Assembly: GCA_024236215.1 (NCBI GenBank)
Contig: JACKKX010000005.1
Span: forward strand, 275,196 to 339,195
Direction: 5' to 3'
Length of the DNA: 64,000 bases
DNA from: Novosphingobium sp.
GTDB lineage: Bacteria > Pseudomonadota > Alphaproteobacteria > Sphingomonadales > Sphingomonadaceae
In this document: positions 36,509 to 45,633 of the stretch, in pieces
Position numbering within the stretch: the stretch's first letter is position 1
Layout: every line of letters starts with the position of its first letter
Translations under genes and position numbers: made by a program
Notes under the pieces: generated by a model
Told to the model about the DNA's origin: nothing
The model's database searches: none
The model's input: only the letters and a program-made list of their open reading frames with translations

Positions 36509-37683
36509 CGCTTGAGATCCTTCAGATGGCTCTGTGCGATTGACCAGCGAAACTGAAGCCTTCCAGTTCCGGATGCTCCTTGCCAACGGTCCCGCGCACT
36601 CTTGTTTGCAAACCGGGATTGCCCCTTCTTGAGCCTCCTCTCACGCGTCATGACGAGCGCGCTTGCTGCGTCACGATTGCGGCCTAATCCTCCCTCCTTC
36701 CGCACCAAGGCCACCCATTCGGTGACAAACCGCTTGGCCGGTTCGAGGACCGAATGTCCGGTATGACGTGTCTCGTGCCAGAAATCGTCCAGCGACCAGG
36801 ATGCCAATTCCTTGGTATCGAGTTCGTCGCTCCATTCGGTGAGTGCGGTCTGGTAGCGCTCGATCCAGTCCTCGTTTTCCCGCAGCTCACTCAACAGCAG
36901 ATTGTAGAGCAGCGCGGCGCCATGCATGACGCCCGAGAATATCCTGGCATGTTCAACCAGCACTCGTGCCGGGGCGGGAAAATCCGCCATATGCGGATGC
37001 AGCCATATTGCATCTGCCTGTGCCCGATCGCTCCGACTTGCCAAATAGGTCAAGAGGCTGTGGGGATGGCGATCGACAAGGCGATCGACAAGAAAACTCG
37101 CCTCGTCCGGTTCCAGATCGAAATCGACGGTGTCAGGCCATCCCTTCGGTGGCTGAGGCATGCGGTCGTGCCACAGATGTCGATGCCGCTGTGCCCCGCT
37201 CATGTCGTCTTCGACGTGATCCTTACCAGTATCCTTGGGCCAGTGCGGCAAGGCGGCAAAATAGGCATCAATCGAACCAGGAAATTGCCGGATGCCCCAG
37301 CTTTCCAGTCCCGACCAATAGATACTGCTCGGCAGGCGCTTGAGCTTCTCGCCAGCGTCCTTGCCAATGATGCCAACGGCGCCAGGCGCGCCAGACATCA
37401 GCGCCTGCCCAAGTTCGATTTCCTTCTGACGTGCTTTGGCTGCAATGTCTCGCGGACTGAGATGAGACGGCAGGGAGTCGAATATCCACGGAATGAACAG
37501 CATGTACCGCAGCCGCGTGTGAATGGTGCTCGTTCCTGGAAAAAGATGATCGGCTATGGAATCCCTGATCGCGCCAAGCCCAAGCTCGTCGCGGCTATCC
37601 TGCTCACGGAACAGGTCCATCAACCGCTGCGCACGATCGCGTTCTGTCTCGTCAAAATCGACCCAGCCAATTGCTGAACTCAT
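36505..37683 (-). CDS. DUF6361 family protein
   Basis: About 392 residues. The N terminus SSAIGWVDFDETERDRAQRLMDLF and the segment DELGLGAIRDSIADHLFPGTSTIHTRLRYMLFIPWIFD have the pattern I associate with DUF6361. There is no obvious catalytic motif; the C-terminal part is rich in Arg/Lys. ATG 37683 is chosen over an upstream TTG. It sits 25 bases after the AddA-like gene and overlaps the next gene by four bases, so it is an integral part of the operon. A substrate-recognition or adaptor role is a guess. Confidence 0.7.
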   Translation of the reverse strand: MSSAIGWVDFDETERDRAQRLMDLFREQDSRDELGLGAIRDSIADHLFPGTSTIHTRLRYMLFIPWIFDSLPSHLSPRDIAAKARQKEIELGQALMSGAPGAVGIIGKDAGEKLKRLPSSIYWSGLESWGIRQFPGSIDAYFAALPHWPKDTGKDHVEDDMSGAQRHRHLWHDRMPQPPKGWPDTVDFDLEPDEASFLVDRLVDRHPHSLLTYLASRSDRAQADAIWLHPHMADFPAPARVLVEHARIFSGVMHGAALLYNLLLSELRENEDWIERYQTALTEWSDELDTKELASWSLDDFWHETRHTGHSVLEPAKRFVTEWVALVRKEGGLGRNRDAASALVMTRERRLKKGQSRFANKSARDRWQGASGTGRLQFRWSIAQSHLKDLKR

Positions 37684-37708
37684 TCTTAGCGCCAAGTGCT
37701 AGTGCCCC

Positions 37709-40700
37709 TCAGATCCCTCTGCCCAGCGTCAGTTCGCCGGTCTCTGTCCAGAAAACGGCGACGCCATCAACGGACTTGCCACCCATTGCCCCAACTGCAT
37801 CAACATAGGCTGCCAGTTGCGGCCAGTAGCGTTCAAAGCGCAGCGCAGGATTTGAGACCGCCCCGCTCTTGTGATCCACGATCATGAAGCCGCTGGGACC
37901 TTCAGCGATGAGATCCAGGATGATGCTTTGGCTCCCACCATCTGAAAGAGGAATGTCGATCGGTTGCTCGACATGCAGTTGCGTATAGCCAAGGTCGGCG
38001 AGAGCCTGACGCAGAGCCTCTGCCTGCTGCACAAGAAATTCCACTTCGGCATCGAGAATGCGGCAATGCTCGTGAACCTTATGGGATAGATCAGGACGGC
38101 AGAGGAGAATGCGCAGCGCTTCGTGGATCGCCGTGCCCCTATCGGTCGCCTGCACGAGGTCGGGTCCGGCAAGCATGACACCTGGTGCGATCGCACGCGT
38201 CTCGATCTGAGAAGGAAGCGGCCGTGACGTTTCAGTTGCCTGCGAGGGGCTTACCACAGATGCCATGGCGTCGATCGGGCGCCGCTCCAGGGCAAATCGC
38301 AGCTCGCGGTCGGACGCGTCGAGATGAACCTTGTTCTCAGCCTCGAACGAAGCCGGCAACTCCTTGCTGCAGATCGTCATGCGCGCAGGAAATTCTTCGG
38401 CGCCGACGCTGATCTGGTTACCCTGAAATCTGATGCCGCAGGCGTCATTCAGAAGGCGGCGGGCAGTGATCGGCAGAGGCGGATCAACCTTCTCATCGTC
38501 CTGCGGCCATTCGATTATCAGGCGATCCCGCGCACGGGTCAGGGCCACGTAAAGCAACCGCCTCGCTGTTTCTTCGGACTCCGGATGGAGTTCATGAAGA
38601 AAGCGATCGGTCGCTTCAGGGGCGGCGAATTCCGGAGCATAGGCGAGCGTTGCTTCCTCGATCACATGATCGAGATCGTCGAACCCCGGAAACTTCGTGC
38701 TGAAGGTCCCGGCACGGGGGTCGAGCTTGTGGTCGAGCCCGCAGACAACGACGATTGGCCATTCACGTCCCTTGGATGCGTGCCAGGTGACGATCTCGAC
38801 GCCGTCGGCTTCACTGCCTGAAGGGTTAGGCCGCAGATCTTCGCCTTTGAGACCGACCTTGTTCTCAAGCCAGCCGAGAAAGACGTTAGCGCTCTGCCCA
38901 TAATAGCCGGACGCTTCGCGCATGTCGCGGTGAGCATCCATGAATGCTGCGGCTTCCGCTTCGAACCGGAGCAGGTCTGCTCTCATCTGGGCTGGGTCAT
39001 CGAGCCTGTCGCACCAGTCGCGAAGCCCCGCGACTTCGATGACTTGGTGAACCAGACGATCAACCGGTGTCGCAAGCGAGTCTGGCCAAAGTCTCTGCAG
39101 CGCAGTCAATTCAGGCGTGTCGATGCGGCCTTGCTCGGCAAGCGCCCTGATCGCGTCCGGAAGCGCTGTCGCCCCAGGACCAAGCGTCGCCGTACAAATC
39201 GCGGCATGGCTGTCCGCAGGATCGACGGCGAACCGCAGGGCAAAGCACGCGGCCTGGACGATCTTGCTCTGCCACCAGCCACCTTCAGCCACGCGAACCG
39301 GCAGGCCGAGGGACCGCAGTGCGCTGGCATAGCTCGCGCAATGGCTATGGGTGGGGCACAGGACCGCGATGTCTCTGGGCTCCAACGGCCGCAAAATCTT
39401 CGTATGCCTGTCGATGATAGTCACATGATCGTCGGACAGCAGGGAGAGAAGGCGATCCGCGACGAAATGCTGAGGCTTCCCGCCCGAGCGCGCGCCGCGC
39501 TTGTTAGCCAGTTCTATGATCTCAAGCGCGGTGTCATGTCCGGTGGGGTTCTGCGCGGTGAGCGAAGTGTAGTCATCGCCGAAAAGGCAGGGGCCGAGCG
39601 CGTTGACGAAATCCATGATCCGCGGATCGGAACGCCAGTTCCGGTTGAGCGGGCTGGTTTCAAATTGCTTCGTAAGCGCGACGGTCAGCCGTGGGTCCGC
39701 ACCTTGAAAGCCCATGATGGCCTGCTTGGTATCTCCGACGACGAGCGAGCGCTTCGCTTGCCGCGCCAGGGCCCACAGGAACGTGAACTGGATCGGGTTG
39801 GTGTCCTGGAACTCGTCGACAATGACGCAGTCTACCTCGTCCATGATCGCGGCAAGCACGCCGGGCTTGTCATCGAGGATCCGCGCGGCGTTGGTGACCA
39901 TGTCGCTGAAATCGATCACGCCGAGTTCCCGCTTGCGGGTCTCATAGTCGGTCATGGCCGATTGGGCGCCTTCCACGAGTGCGCGCGCATGAGAAACCGC
40001 ATCTTCGAGCGGACCCGGATGATAGACCAGTGTGTCGGCCGCCGCCATGACTGCGGCGGCCAGGTCATCGTAACCATCAGGCGTCGGACTACCGCGCTTG
40101 GACTGGCGGAGATCACGCAGCCGCTGCCAGAGCTTCCAGTCCTTCCCGCCGGTCGAGAGGAGTTGTTCGGCTTGCTTCAAGGCGCGGAAATTATCCCGAA
40201 ACGCCGTCTTGGCCGCGGCACTTCCAGCGTCGACCGCCAGCGATCGCGGAAAGGCGAGAAGCAGTGCGTCGACGGCCTTTTTCAAGCCTGCCGCCAAGGT
40301 CTCTGGCACCCCGACCGGTTGGCGATATCCTTGCCTGATCGAGGACTCGACGAATTCGGCCATCGCCGGGTCGCTTCCCCGCGACCCAAGCGTTCGCAGG
40401 AGTGCAATCACGCCGAGCAACGTCTTGCGGAAGCTGTCTTCCGCCGTGTCGTCCGAGGTGAAGCTACCCCGGTAGCCATAGGCCCCGAGGTTACGGGAAA
40501 GCTCGCTTAGCGCCTGGTTTTCCTCGATCGAACGGCGGATGAGCAGGTCCTGCTCGTCCTCGGCGATGAGACGTTGCTGCGGCGAAGAGCCTGCCGCAAA
40601 GGCATGTTCAATCAGCAGTCGGCGTCCAAGGCCATGGATCGTAGAAACATAGGCTCGTTCAACGGCCAAAGCCGCTTGCAGATTGCCGTCAGCAATCAGT

Positions 40701-40876
40701 GCTCCACGTATCCTTTGACGAAGTTCCCCAGCCGCGGCCTCCGTGAAAGTGACGGCCAGGATCCGCTCTGGCCGAACTTTGCCGTCGCGTACCCACTGAG
40801 TGAGGGTTTCCTGGATGTGATGGGTCTTGCCAGCCCCTGCACCGGCTGGAACGATCGAAAGCTCAGTCATCTTCAT
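37709..40876 (-). CDS. AddA-like UvrD-family helicase with C-terminal RecB-like nuclease
   Basis: About 1055 residues. Helicase motifs in order: VPAGAGAGKTHHI (Walker A), ILAVTFTEAAAGELRQR (Ia), IVDEFQDTNPIQ (II), GDTKQAIMGFQGAD (III), TWHASKGREWPIVVV (V) and YVALTRARDRL (VI). The C-terminal nuclease has GTAIHEALR, ILDLIA, IVDHKSG and YWPQLAAY, the intact H-D-DxK-Q set of RecB-type nucleases. It overlaps the upstream AddB-like gene by 14 bases. This is the AddA half of an AddAB-like DNA-end-processing pair, placed in a defence operon rather than being the housekeeping recombinase. Confidence 0.85.
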   Translation of the reverse strand: MKMTELSIVPAGAGAGKTHHIQETLTQWVRDGKVRPERILAVTFTEAAAGELRQRIRGALIADGNLQAALAVERAYVSTIHGLGRRLLIEHAFAAGSSPQQRLIAEDEQDLLIRRSIEENQALSELSRNLGAYGYRGSFTSDDTAEDSFRKTLLGVIALLRTLGSRGSDPAMAEFVESSIRQGYRQPVGVPETLAAGLKKAVDALLLAFPRSLAVDAGSAAAKTAFRDNFRALKQAEQLLSTGGKDWKLWQRLRDLRQSKRGSPTPDGYDDLAAAVMAAADTLVYHPGPLEDAVSHARALVEGAQSAMTDYETRKRELGVIDFSDMVTNAARILDDKPGVLAAIMDEVDCVIVDEFQDTNPIQFTFLWALARQAKRSLVVGDTKQAIMGFQGADPRLTVALTKQFETSPLNRNWRSDPRIMDFVNALGPCLFGDDYTSLTAQNPTGHDTALEIIELANKRGARSGGKPQHFVADRLLSLLSDDHVTIIDRHTKILRPLEPRDIAVLCPTHSHCASYASALRSLGLPVRVAEGGWWQSKIVQAACFALRFAVDPADSHAAICTATLGPGATALPDAIRALAEQGRIDTPELTALQRLWPDSLATPVDRLVHQVIEVAGLRDWCDRLDDPAQMRADLLRFEAEAAAFMDAHRDMREASGYYGQSANVFLGWLENKVGLKGEDLRPNPSGSEADGVEIVTWHASKGREWPIVVVCGLDHKLDPRAGTFSTKFPGFDDLDHVIEEATLAYAPEFAAPEATDRFLHELHPESEETARRLLYVALTRARDRLIIEWPQDDEKVDPPLPITARRLLNDACGIRFQGNQISVGAEEFPARMTICSKELPASFEAENKVHLDASDRELRFALERRPIDAMASVVSPSQATETSRPLPSQIETRAIAPGVMLAGPDLVQATDRGTAIHEALRILLCRPDLSHKVHEHCRILDAEVEFLVQQAEALRQALADLGYTQLHVEQPIDIPLSDGGSQSIILDLIAEGPSGFMIVDHKSGAVSNPALRFERYWPQLAAYVDAVGAMGGKSVDGVAVFWTETGELTLGRGI

Positions 40877-43577
40877 TGTCCGTAAGCGCCACCGAGGGGT
40901 TGATGTCATCGCGCATGAAAGCGGTGATCAACGGACTGTCTTCCAGCGCATAGGTGCCGAGCGCGGCGGAGCGCTGGAAGAACTTCTCGTCGGCTGTAGT
41001 GTTGGTATCGAGGCGGCCCGCCTTCAGAGCATCGAACCGCGCAGAAATGAGCGCCAGCGCATGCTCGGCAATATCGCCCGCAACAAGTTCGACCTCAGCG
41101 CTATCGAACTCATCGATCCCATTGAGCAGGACATTCCCGTCGTTGAGCGTGTGATAGGCGACTGCCGGGAGCTCCGACCACCCGCTCAATACCTCGGCAA
41201 TGCGAGCAACGCCGTCGTTGCTGCGCTCGTCGAACCTAACGCTCATGCGCCGGTAGAGATCGACCTGTAGATCCCATCCCTTCTGGAGGCGCTGGCGCCG
41301 AGTGCCGGAACTGCTCTTCTTGTAATCCACGACGATCGGCTGCCCATCGGGAAGCCGCAACAAGCAATCGGCCTTGCCGTGCACCGGATGACCGAACAGC
41401 TCTCCCGACAGCCAGAACTCATTGCCCACGATCTCGGCGTCCAGAGATTTGAGGACGAGCGACCAGTGCTTCGCGGACTTGGTGATTTCTGCCTCAAGCG
41501 TGTTGCGTTCAACCGCCCATGCCGATGTCTGGAGAAACGGCGCCAGTGCGCGAATGCGATCGAGCAGTAGGTCGGGGACCTTGGTTTCGATCTCCTCGTT
41601 GGACGGATGCGCCTTGCCCGGCACAAACAGGCGCTCGAAAACCTCGTGCGCCAGGGATCCGCGAAGCATGACGTCAAGCGCCTCGGGCTGCCAGGAAACA
41701 TGTTCGGCGCCCAGCTCAGCGAGGAGCCACGCTAAAGGGCTGACCAGCAGCTTTTCGAGCCGGCTCGGGCTCTGCGCTCGCGCACTGCCGTCTTCTTTCT
41801 GGCGCAGCCCCAGAAGATTGAAGTCGAACGCATAATGAGGCGGCACCTCCGGCATCAGCGCCGGTTCGATCACTGGTCTGGGCTTCCACGCGACCAGCCT
41901 GTCCCAGATCGTCCCTTCACTATGACTCAGTGGCACGATCAGATCCTCCGGATCCTTGATCCCTTCCACAAGCCGCGAGATCAGCGGCAGGCTCGACGAC
42001 ACCGAAAGCGAACTGCCGCTGCGATCACGCTCTGACAGGATGAGGATAATCTGCTCGCTCGCTGCACCGATCTGGCGGGTGAAGAGCTCCAGCGCGGCAG
42101 TGAGTTGCTGCGCCTGCGATGGCAGCTGGATGCCGCAATCTTCGGCAATCGATGCAACTTCGCTGTCGAGGAAAAACGGATTGCCCGCGGGCGGTGATGG
42201 ATAGGCGCCGTCATTGAAACCCAGGACGAGAAGCTTGCGAAACGACCGCTTGGGTGTTTCGTGAGCCATCATCACCGAGATGCCACCGAGGAAGTAAGCC
42301 CCTCTCGCGGGTGGCGCAGCCTGGTAGGCCGCTGCCATCTGGATAGATTTCTCCAGTTCCGCTTCTGCCGCGTCGTTGGCATTGCCAAGGGCTGCGATCA
42401 GACGCGATGCCTGTTGCTTCGTTTCAGCGACATCCTCAGCGAGTGCCTCGTTGTCGCTGAGCAGCCTCTGGAAAGATCGAATCTGTTCCTTGAGTTGCCC
42501 GTTGGTCGAAGGCGATGCCGAGCGGATCAGGGCGAAGAGAGATGCCTGCCTGCCTGCAAAGTCACGAGCCTCTCTTGGCTGAAAGTCGCCACCCATAACG
42601 GCTGCCGCCAAGGCCGTTCCTACTTCTTCGGGCCAGCACAAGACGGGTGAACAGTAAAGCGATGCGAGCGCCATGGCGGGAGCTGGTCGGCGTCGGCATT
42701 GAAGGAAATGCAGAAGAGCCTCGCCGCCAATATTCCTCCGCTCGCCTACGCCAGGAAGCGACGATGCAACCAGACCCGCATGCGCAAAGGCCTCTGCCAG
42801 ATAGTGACCATATTCGGCACCCTGCGGGACGACGATGCCGACGTCGCTGGCTGGGAGACTTGCATCATCAGCCAGCCATCGCTGCACGATGGCCGCCGCG
42901 GCTTCGCATTCGGTCAGAGAGTCCCGGACCGAAAGTATGGCCAGGCTGTCGTCGGGCGGCATGGCCGGGACATCGGGATCCAAAAGATGGCGTTGTACAT
43001 GGCCGGCCAGAGTTGGTGCGGGCGCGCGCGCCAGTTTCCGGTCGGAAATCAGACGCACAACATCATCATCGTCTTCGCTCAGCCTGCCATGGTGATTTTC
43101 GATGTGTTCGAGGACCGCACGCTCCAGCGGGGTCAGGTGACCACAGTCTCGATCCCAGACGACCTGGAACTGCTGAAGAGCGTCGCTTGCCTCACAAGCA
43201 AGGAACGCCTTGAGCGTCGCAAGATCGGACGGAACGAGGGCATCGCTTCCGATCCACAGATTGCGCAGGGCATCCAAATGAAGGCGCGCCCTGCCCTCGC
43301 CCGGTAGCGCTTCAATCATAACCGATGTCGGTTCGAGATCACGCGTTGCCATCATGATGTGGCGGAGCATCGCCCCCACGGCACCGGTCGTCTGCTCAGG
43401 TGCTACCGCGAAGCTTTCCGCCCAAGGGACGCTGTCACCCAAGGGATCAAGGGCCTCGCGCAACGGCTTCTCGGTGGACTGAGGCAAGGCATAGAGGCTC
43501 CCCAGAAGCTGCGCACTGAGGGGCATGCAGCTCGTAAAGGGCGCTTCGCCGATCCGAAGATGGCAGTTCTCAAACAT
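40863..43577 (-). CDS. AddB-like PD-(D/E)XK nuclease
   Basis: A 904-residue protein with AddB-like organisation. The C-terminal nuclease shows SPSRLEKLLVSPLAWLLAEL, GSLAHEVFERLF, GKADCLLRL, IVVDYKKS and LQVDLYRRM. The N terminus lacks a Walker A loop, and the cysteines that hold the iron-sulfur cluster in true AddB are not visible (the first is Ser in LVSPL). It is therefore a divergent partner for the AddA-like protein. It is the first gene of the operon; an operator copy lies 60 bp before ATG 43577, overlapping the end of the WYL regulator gene. Confidence 0.75.
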   Translation of the reverse strand: MFENCHLRIGEAPFTSCMPLSAQLLGSLYALPQSTEKPLREALDPLGDSVPWAESFAVAPEQTTGAVGAMLRHIMMATRDLEPTSVMIEALPGEGRARLHLDALRNLWIGSDALVPSDLATLKAFLACEASDALQQFQVVWDRDCGHLTPLERAVLEHIENHHGRLSEDDDDVVRLISDRKLARAPAPTLAGHVQRHLLDPDVPAMPPDDSLAILSVRDSLTECEAAAAIVQRWLADDASLPASDVGIVVPQGAEYGHYLAEAFAHAGLVASSLPGVGERRNIGGEALLHFLQCRRRPAPAMALASLYCSPVLCWPEEVGTALAAAVMGGDFQPREARDFAGRQASLFALIRSASPSTNGQLKEQIRSFQRLLSDNEALAEDVAETKQQASRLIAALGNANDAAEAELEKSIQMAAAYQAAPPARGAYFLGGISVMMAHETPKRSFRKLLVLGFNDGAYPSPPAGNPFFLDSEVASIAEDCGIQLPSQAQQLTAALELFTRQIGAASEQIILILSERDRSGSSLSVSSSLPLISRLVEGIKDPEDLIVPLSHSEGTIWDRLVAWKPRPVIEPALMPEVPPHYAFDFNLLGLRQKEDGSARAQSPSRLEKLLVSPLAWLLAELGAEHVSWQPEALDVMLRGSLAHEVFERLFVPGKAHPSNEEIETKVPDLLLDRIRALAPFLQTSAWAVERNTLEAEITKSAKHWSLVLKSLDAEIVGNEFWLSGELFGHPVHGKADCLLRLPDGQPIVVDYKKSSSGTRRQRLQKGWDLQVDLYRRMSVRFDERSNDGVARIAEVLSGWSELPAVAYHTLNDGNVLLNGIDEFDSAEVELVAGDIAEHALALISARFDALKAGRLDTNTTADEKFFQRSAALGTYALEDSPLITAFMRDDINPSVALTDNEDD

Positions 43578-43635
43578 TCAAAATTACCCCCTCAAAAGTC
43601 GCCCTACGCCGCCATTCCACACCCTTGCCAGTGAA

Positions 43636-44631
43636 TTACGACAAATCTGGTCGCAGCATTGTCTGCGCGTCAGCTAGGCGCTTTTCCATCATGTCCTTGA
43701 GTGCGTCAGGGCCTTCAATCACCAGTTCGCCGGCCCATCCAAACAAGTGATTGGCGAGCTCGAATAAGCCGCCTGATTGGAAACGAACAATTAGTTCGTC
43801 GCCAACTTCTTCAAACTGTTGATGTGGATGGAAGCGCCAAGCCCGCGCCCGATCGACCGCCGGGGCCAGCACTCTCAGAACGATCTCGTGACCTGCCTCG
43901 TGCCAGATGCCGAAGCTGCGGGCCATCCAGGCATCCAGATCCCAATCCTCGGGAGGGCAGCCGACAAGCCCGCTGTCCCGAACGTTGCTCATCCGGTCCA
44001 GACGGAAGGTGAAAGGCGGATCGTCCCGGTCAGGCATCTTGCCTACCAGGTAGGTGATCGGTCCATGGATCAGGCCATAGGGAACAACCCTGCGCCAAGA
44101 GGGCTCGTCCGCCCAGTCGGGTTGATAATCGAAGTCGACACAATGGGATGCGAGAATAGCGGACTGGATCGTGGTCAGGTCTTCGGGCGAGGCAATGACG
44201 GCAGGCCCCGCTGCGACACGCGAGCGTTGGAGGCGGGTGAGCAGGTCAAGATCATTGTCCAGCCGACGCCTCTCGGCGCTGTCAAAGGCAATCTTGATCT
44301 TGGAGAGCAATTTCTCGAGCGCTTCGGTGTTGGCGGTGCCTTCGCGGCGCCCCGCTTCCACCACAGACTGAAGCGCGGCAACCTCGGACGAACTCGGCCT
44401 CGCATAGGCTCGTCCCGGGCTGTCTTTTATCCGAAATCGCTTGATCCGACCATCAACCGTTTCTTCGAGGTCGAAATGAATCAGAATGACGTTGCGCATG
44501 CGTTCGACCGTTCGCCGGTTGACATCAAGCAAAGCCGCCATTTCGTCGAGAGTCAGACCTTCGATGCTCTGCGTGAGCGCGTGCACAAGCTTCAATGTGC
44601 GATCGAGATTACTGAGGCGCTTGGTCATCAT
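43636..44631 (-). CDS. WYL-domain transcriptional regulator
   Basis: A 331-residue protein. The N-terminal winged helix-turn-helix (about 1-75) has LTLDEMAALLDVNRRTVERMRNVI. The WYL domain follows at about 160-230, with VVPYGLIHGPITYLVG in place of the classic W-Y-L line, and a C-terminal WCX-like extension (HHxFEEVGDEL-type strand, FWELxxHLFGWAGELVI-type strand). WYL regulators such as BrxR and CapW repress defence operons and respond to nucleic-acid or nucleotide ligands. It lies upstream of and on the same strand as the five-gene operon and has an operator copy 61 bp before its own start, so autoregulation is likely. Confidence 0.85.
   Translation of the reverse strand: MMTKRLSNLDRTLKLVHALTQSIEGLTLDEMAALLDVNRRTVERMRNVILIHFDLEETVDGRIKRFRIKDSPGRAYARPSSSEVAALQSVVEAGRREGTANTEALEKLLSKIKIAFDSAERRRLDNDLDLLTRLQRSRVAAGPAVIASPEDLTTIQSAILASHCVDFDYQPDWADEPSWRRVVPYGLIHGPITYLVGKMPDRDDPPFTFRLDRMSNVRDSGLVGCPPEDWDLDAWMARSFGIWHEAGHEIVLRVLAPAVDRARAWRFHPHQQFEEVGDELIVRFQSGGLFELANHLFGWAGELVIEGPDALKDMMEKRLADAQTMLRPDLS
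43637..43656 (-). promoter_or_regulatory. island operator copy 4, before the five-gene operon
   Basis: TACGACAAATCTGGTCGCAG is 60 bp before ATG 43577. It overlaps the last codons of the WYL regulator gene (stop at 43636-43638), so the regulator's own 3' end carries part of its neighbour's control region. Confidence 0.65.
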
Positions 44632-44691
44632 GGACCATTGCTAACTGCCTGATCGGCAGGAGCAAGTCAGTTCGACATCAATCCACACATT

Positions 44692-44711
44692 ATATGACCA
44701 TTTCTGTCGCA
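44692..44711 (-). promoter_or_regulatory. island operator copy 5, before the WYL gene
   Basis: Read on the minus strand it is TGCGACAGAAATGGTCATAT. It lies 61 bp before ATG 44631, matching the 60-bp spacing of copy 4, but in the opposite orientation. Confidence 0.6.
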
Positions 44712-44748
44712 AATTCGGACAGCATGCCTCAGGGCAGGCTGACCTCAT

Positions 44749-45528
44749 TCAGCCTTCTGGCCGTAGTATGTCTTGTACGGGCCCCGTTACGACACCCATG
44801 CGCAACCTGCGCGCTGCAAGTTGATCCCGCAGTGGTTTAGCCAGCCGATCAAGTTGAAGGCGAGCGCCTTTACCAACGGCGACAAGATCGCCGATCAAAT
44901 TTGAAATCGCACGCTCGCGATCAGCTGGTTCCAAGACCGCGACCAATTCGACCGTTTCGCGCACCACCCCGGGAACCTGACGACGAATGAAGACGGTATA
45001 ATCGATTACCTCCACATCAAGCACTTTGACGCTCGCGCTGGCGGACATGAATTGAGCACAGGCCTCGCGCGCAGCGCCCAGTTGTGCGCATGGCGCGAGA
45101 CGCATCGCTTCATCCCACGCTTTGCTGAGCGCCTTGTCCGCAAAGGATGCTTTGGGTCGCTTGCGTGCCTTAAACGCCGAATCTCGATTGGCTACTGCCT
45201 GGAAATCTTTGCAACTTGATAAGTCATTCCCGGCTTGCCTTACCTTCCTTGCGGACTGCGCGGCGCGCCTCCAGCTAATTAAGTAGAAAGTCGGGATTAG
45301 AGCGAGCCCAAAGGCGACAGTGCCATTTCCAACACCGCTATCCATCTCGGATGAAGTTAACATTGCGATAGCGAGAGCGACGGCAAAAGCCACCCCAACC
45401 GTCAACACCGCCCTTACGATGAGCTCCAGCAATGCGGCCACGAGCCCAACAGTGAGCACTAGGAGCACAGCCAGAAAGCAAACACTCACGACATTTATCA
45501 TTGCACGGCATCCCTTCCGTGCTCCCAT
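44749..45528 (-). CDS. unknown membrane protein with cytoplasmic C-terminal domain
   Basis: About 259 residues, no family recognised. There are two or three hydrophobic segments in the first 90 residues (about 12-38, 40-60 and 72-86), then a soluble, charged C-terminal part (KARKRPKASFADKALSKAWDEA; VVRETVELVAVLEPADRERAISNLIGDLV). ATG 45528 has AGGAG with good spacing; 45501 is an alternative. An operator copy lies 11 bp upstream, close to the ribosome site, so binding should block transcription tightly. It is divergent from the two-gene unit starting at 45634. Confidence 0.55.
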   Translation of the reverse strand: MGARKGCRAMINVVSVCFLAVLLVLTVGLVAALLELIVRAVLTVGVAFAVALAIAMLTSSEMDSGVGNGTVAFGLALIPTFYLISWRRAAQSARKVRQAGNDLSSCKDFQAVANRDSAFKARKRPKASFADKALSKAWDEAMRLAPCAQLGAAREACAQFMSASASVKVLDVEVIDYTVFIRRQVPGVVRETVELVAVLEPADRERAISNLIGDLVAVGKGARLQLDRLAKPLRDQLAARRLRMGVVTGPVQDILRPEG

Positions 45529-45538
45529 CAATCGCTCC

Positions 45539-45558
45539 TACGTCAAAAATGGTCGCAC
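45539..45558. promoter_or_regulatory. island operator copy 6, in the divergent promoter
   Basis: TACGTCAAAAATGGTCGCAC lies 11 bp before the membrane protein gene (45528, minus) and 76 bp before the gene at 45634 (plus). Its place suggests joint control of both transcription units. Confidence 0.65.
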
Positions 45559-45633
45559 CGACAATCGTCCAGCGAAATTCGATTGGTCTTCAGCAAAGAT
45601 TTCCGCAATCTAGCACTTGAGAAGGGGAAATTG

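Noticed and set aside
37709-43577. Housekeeping AddAB recombinase
   Set aside because: The AddB-like protein lacks a Walker A loop and the iron-sulfur cysteines, and the pair is embedded in an operon with DUF6361, PLD and SNF2 genes inside an island. It is better read as defence-related.
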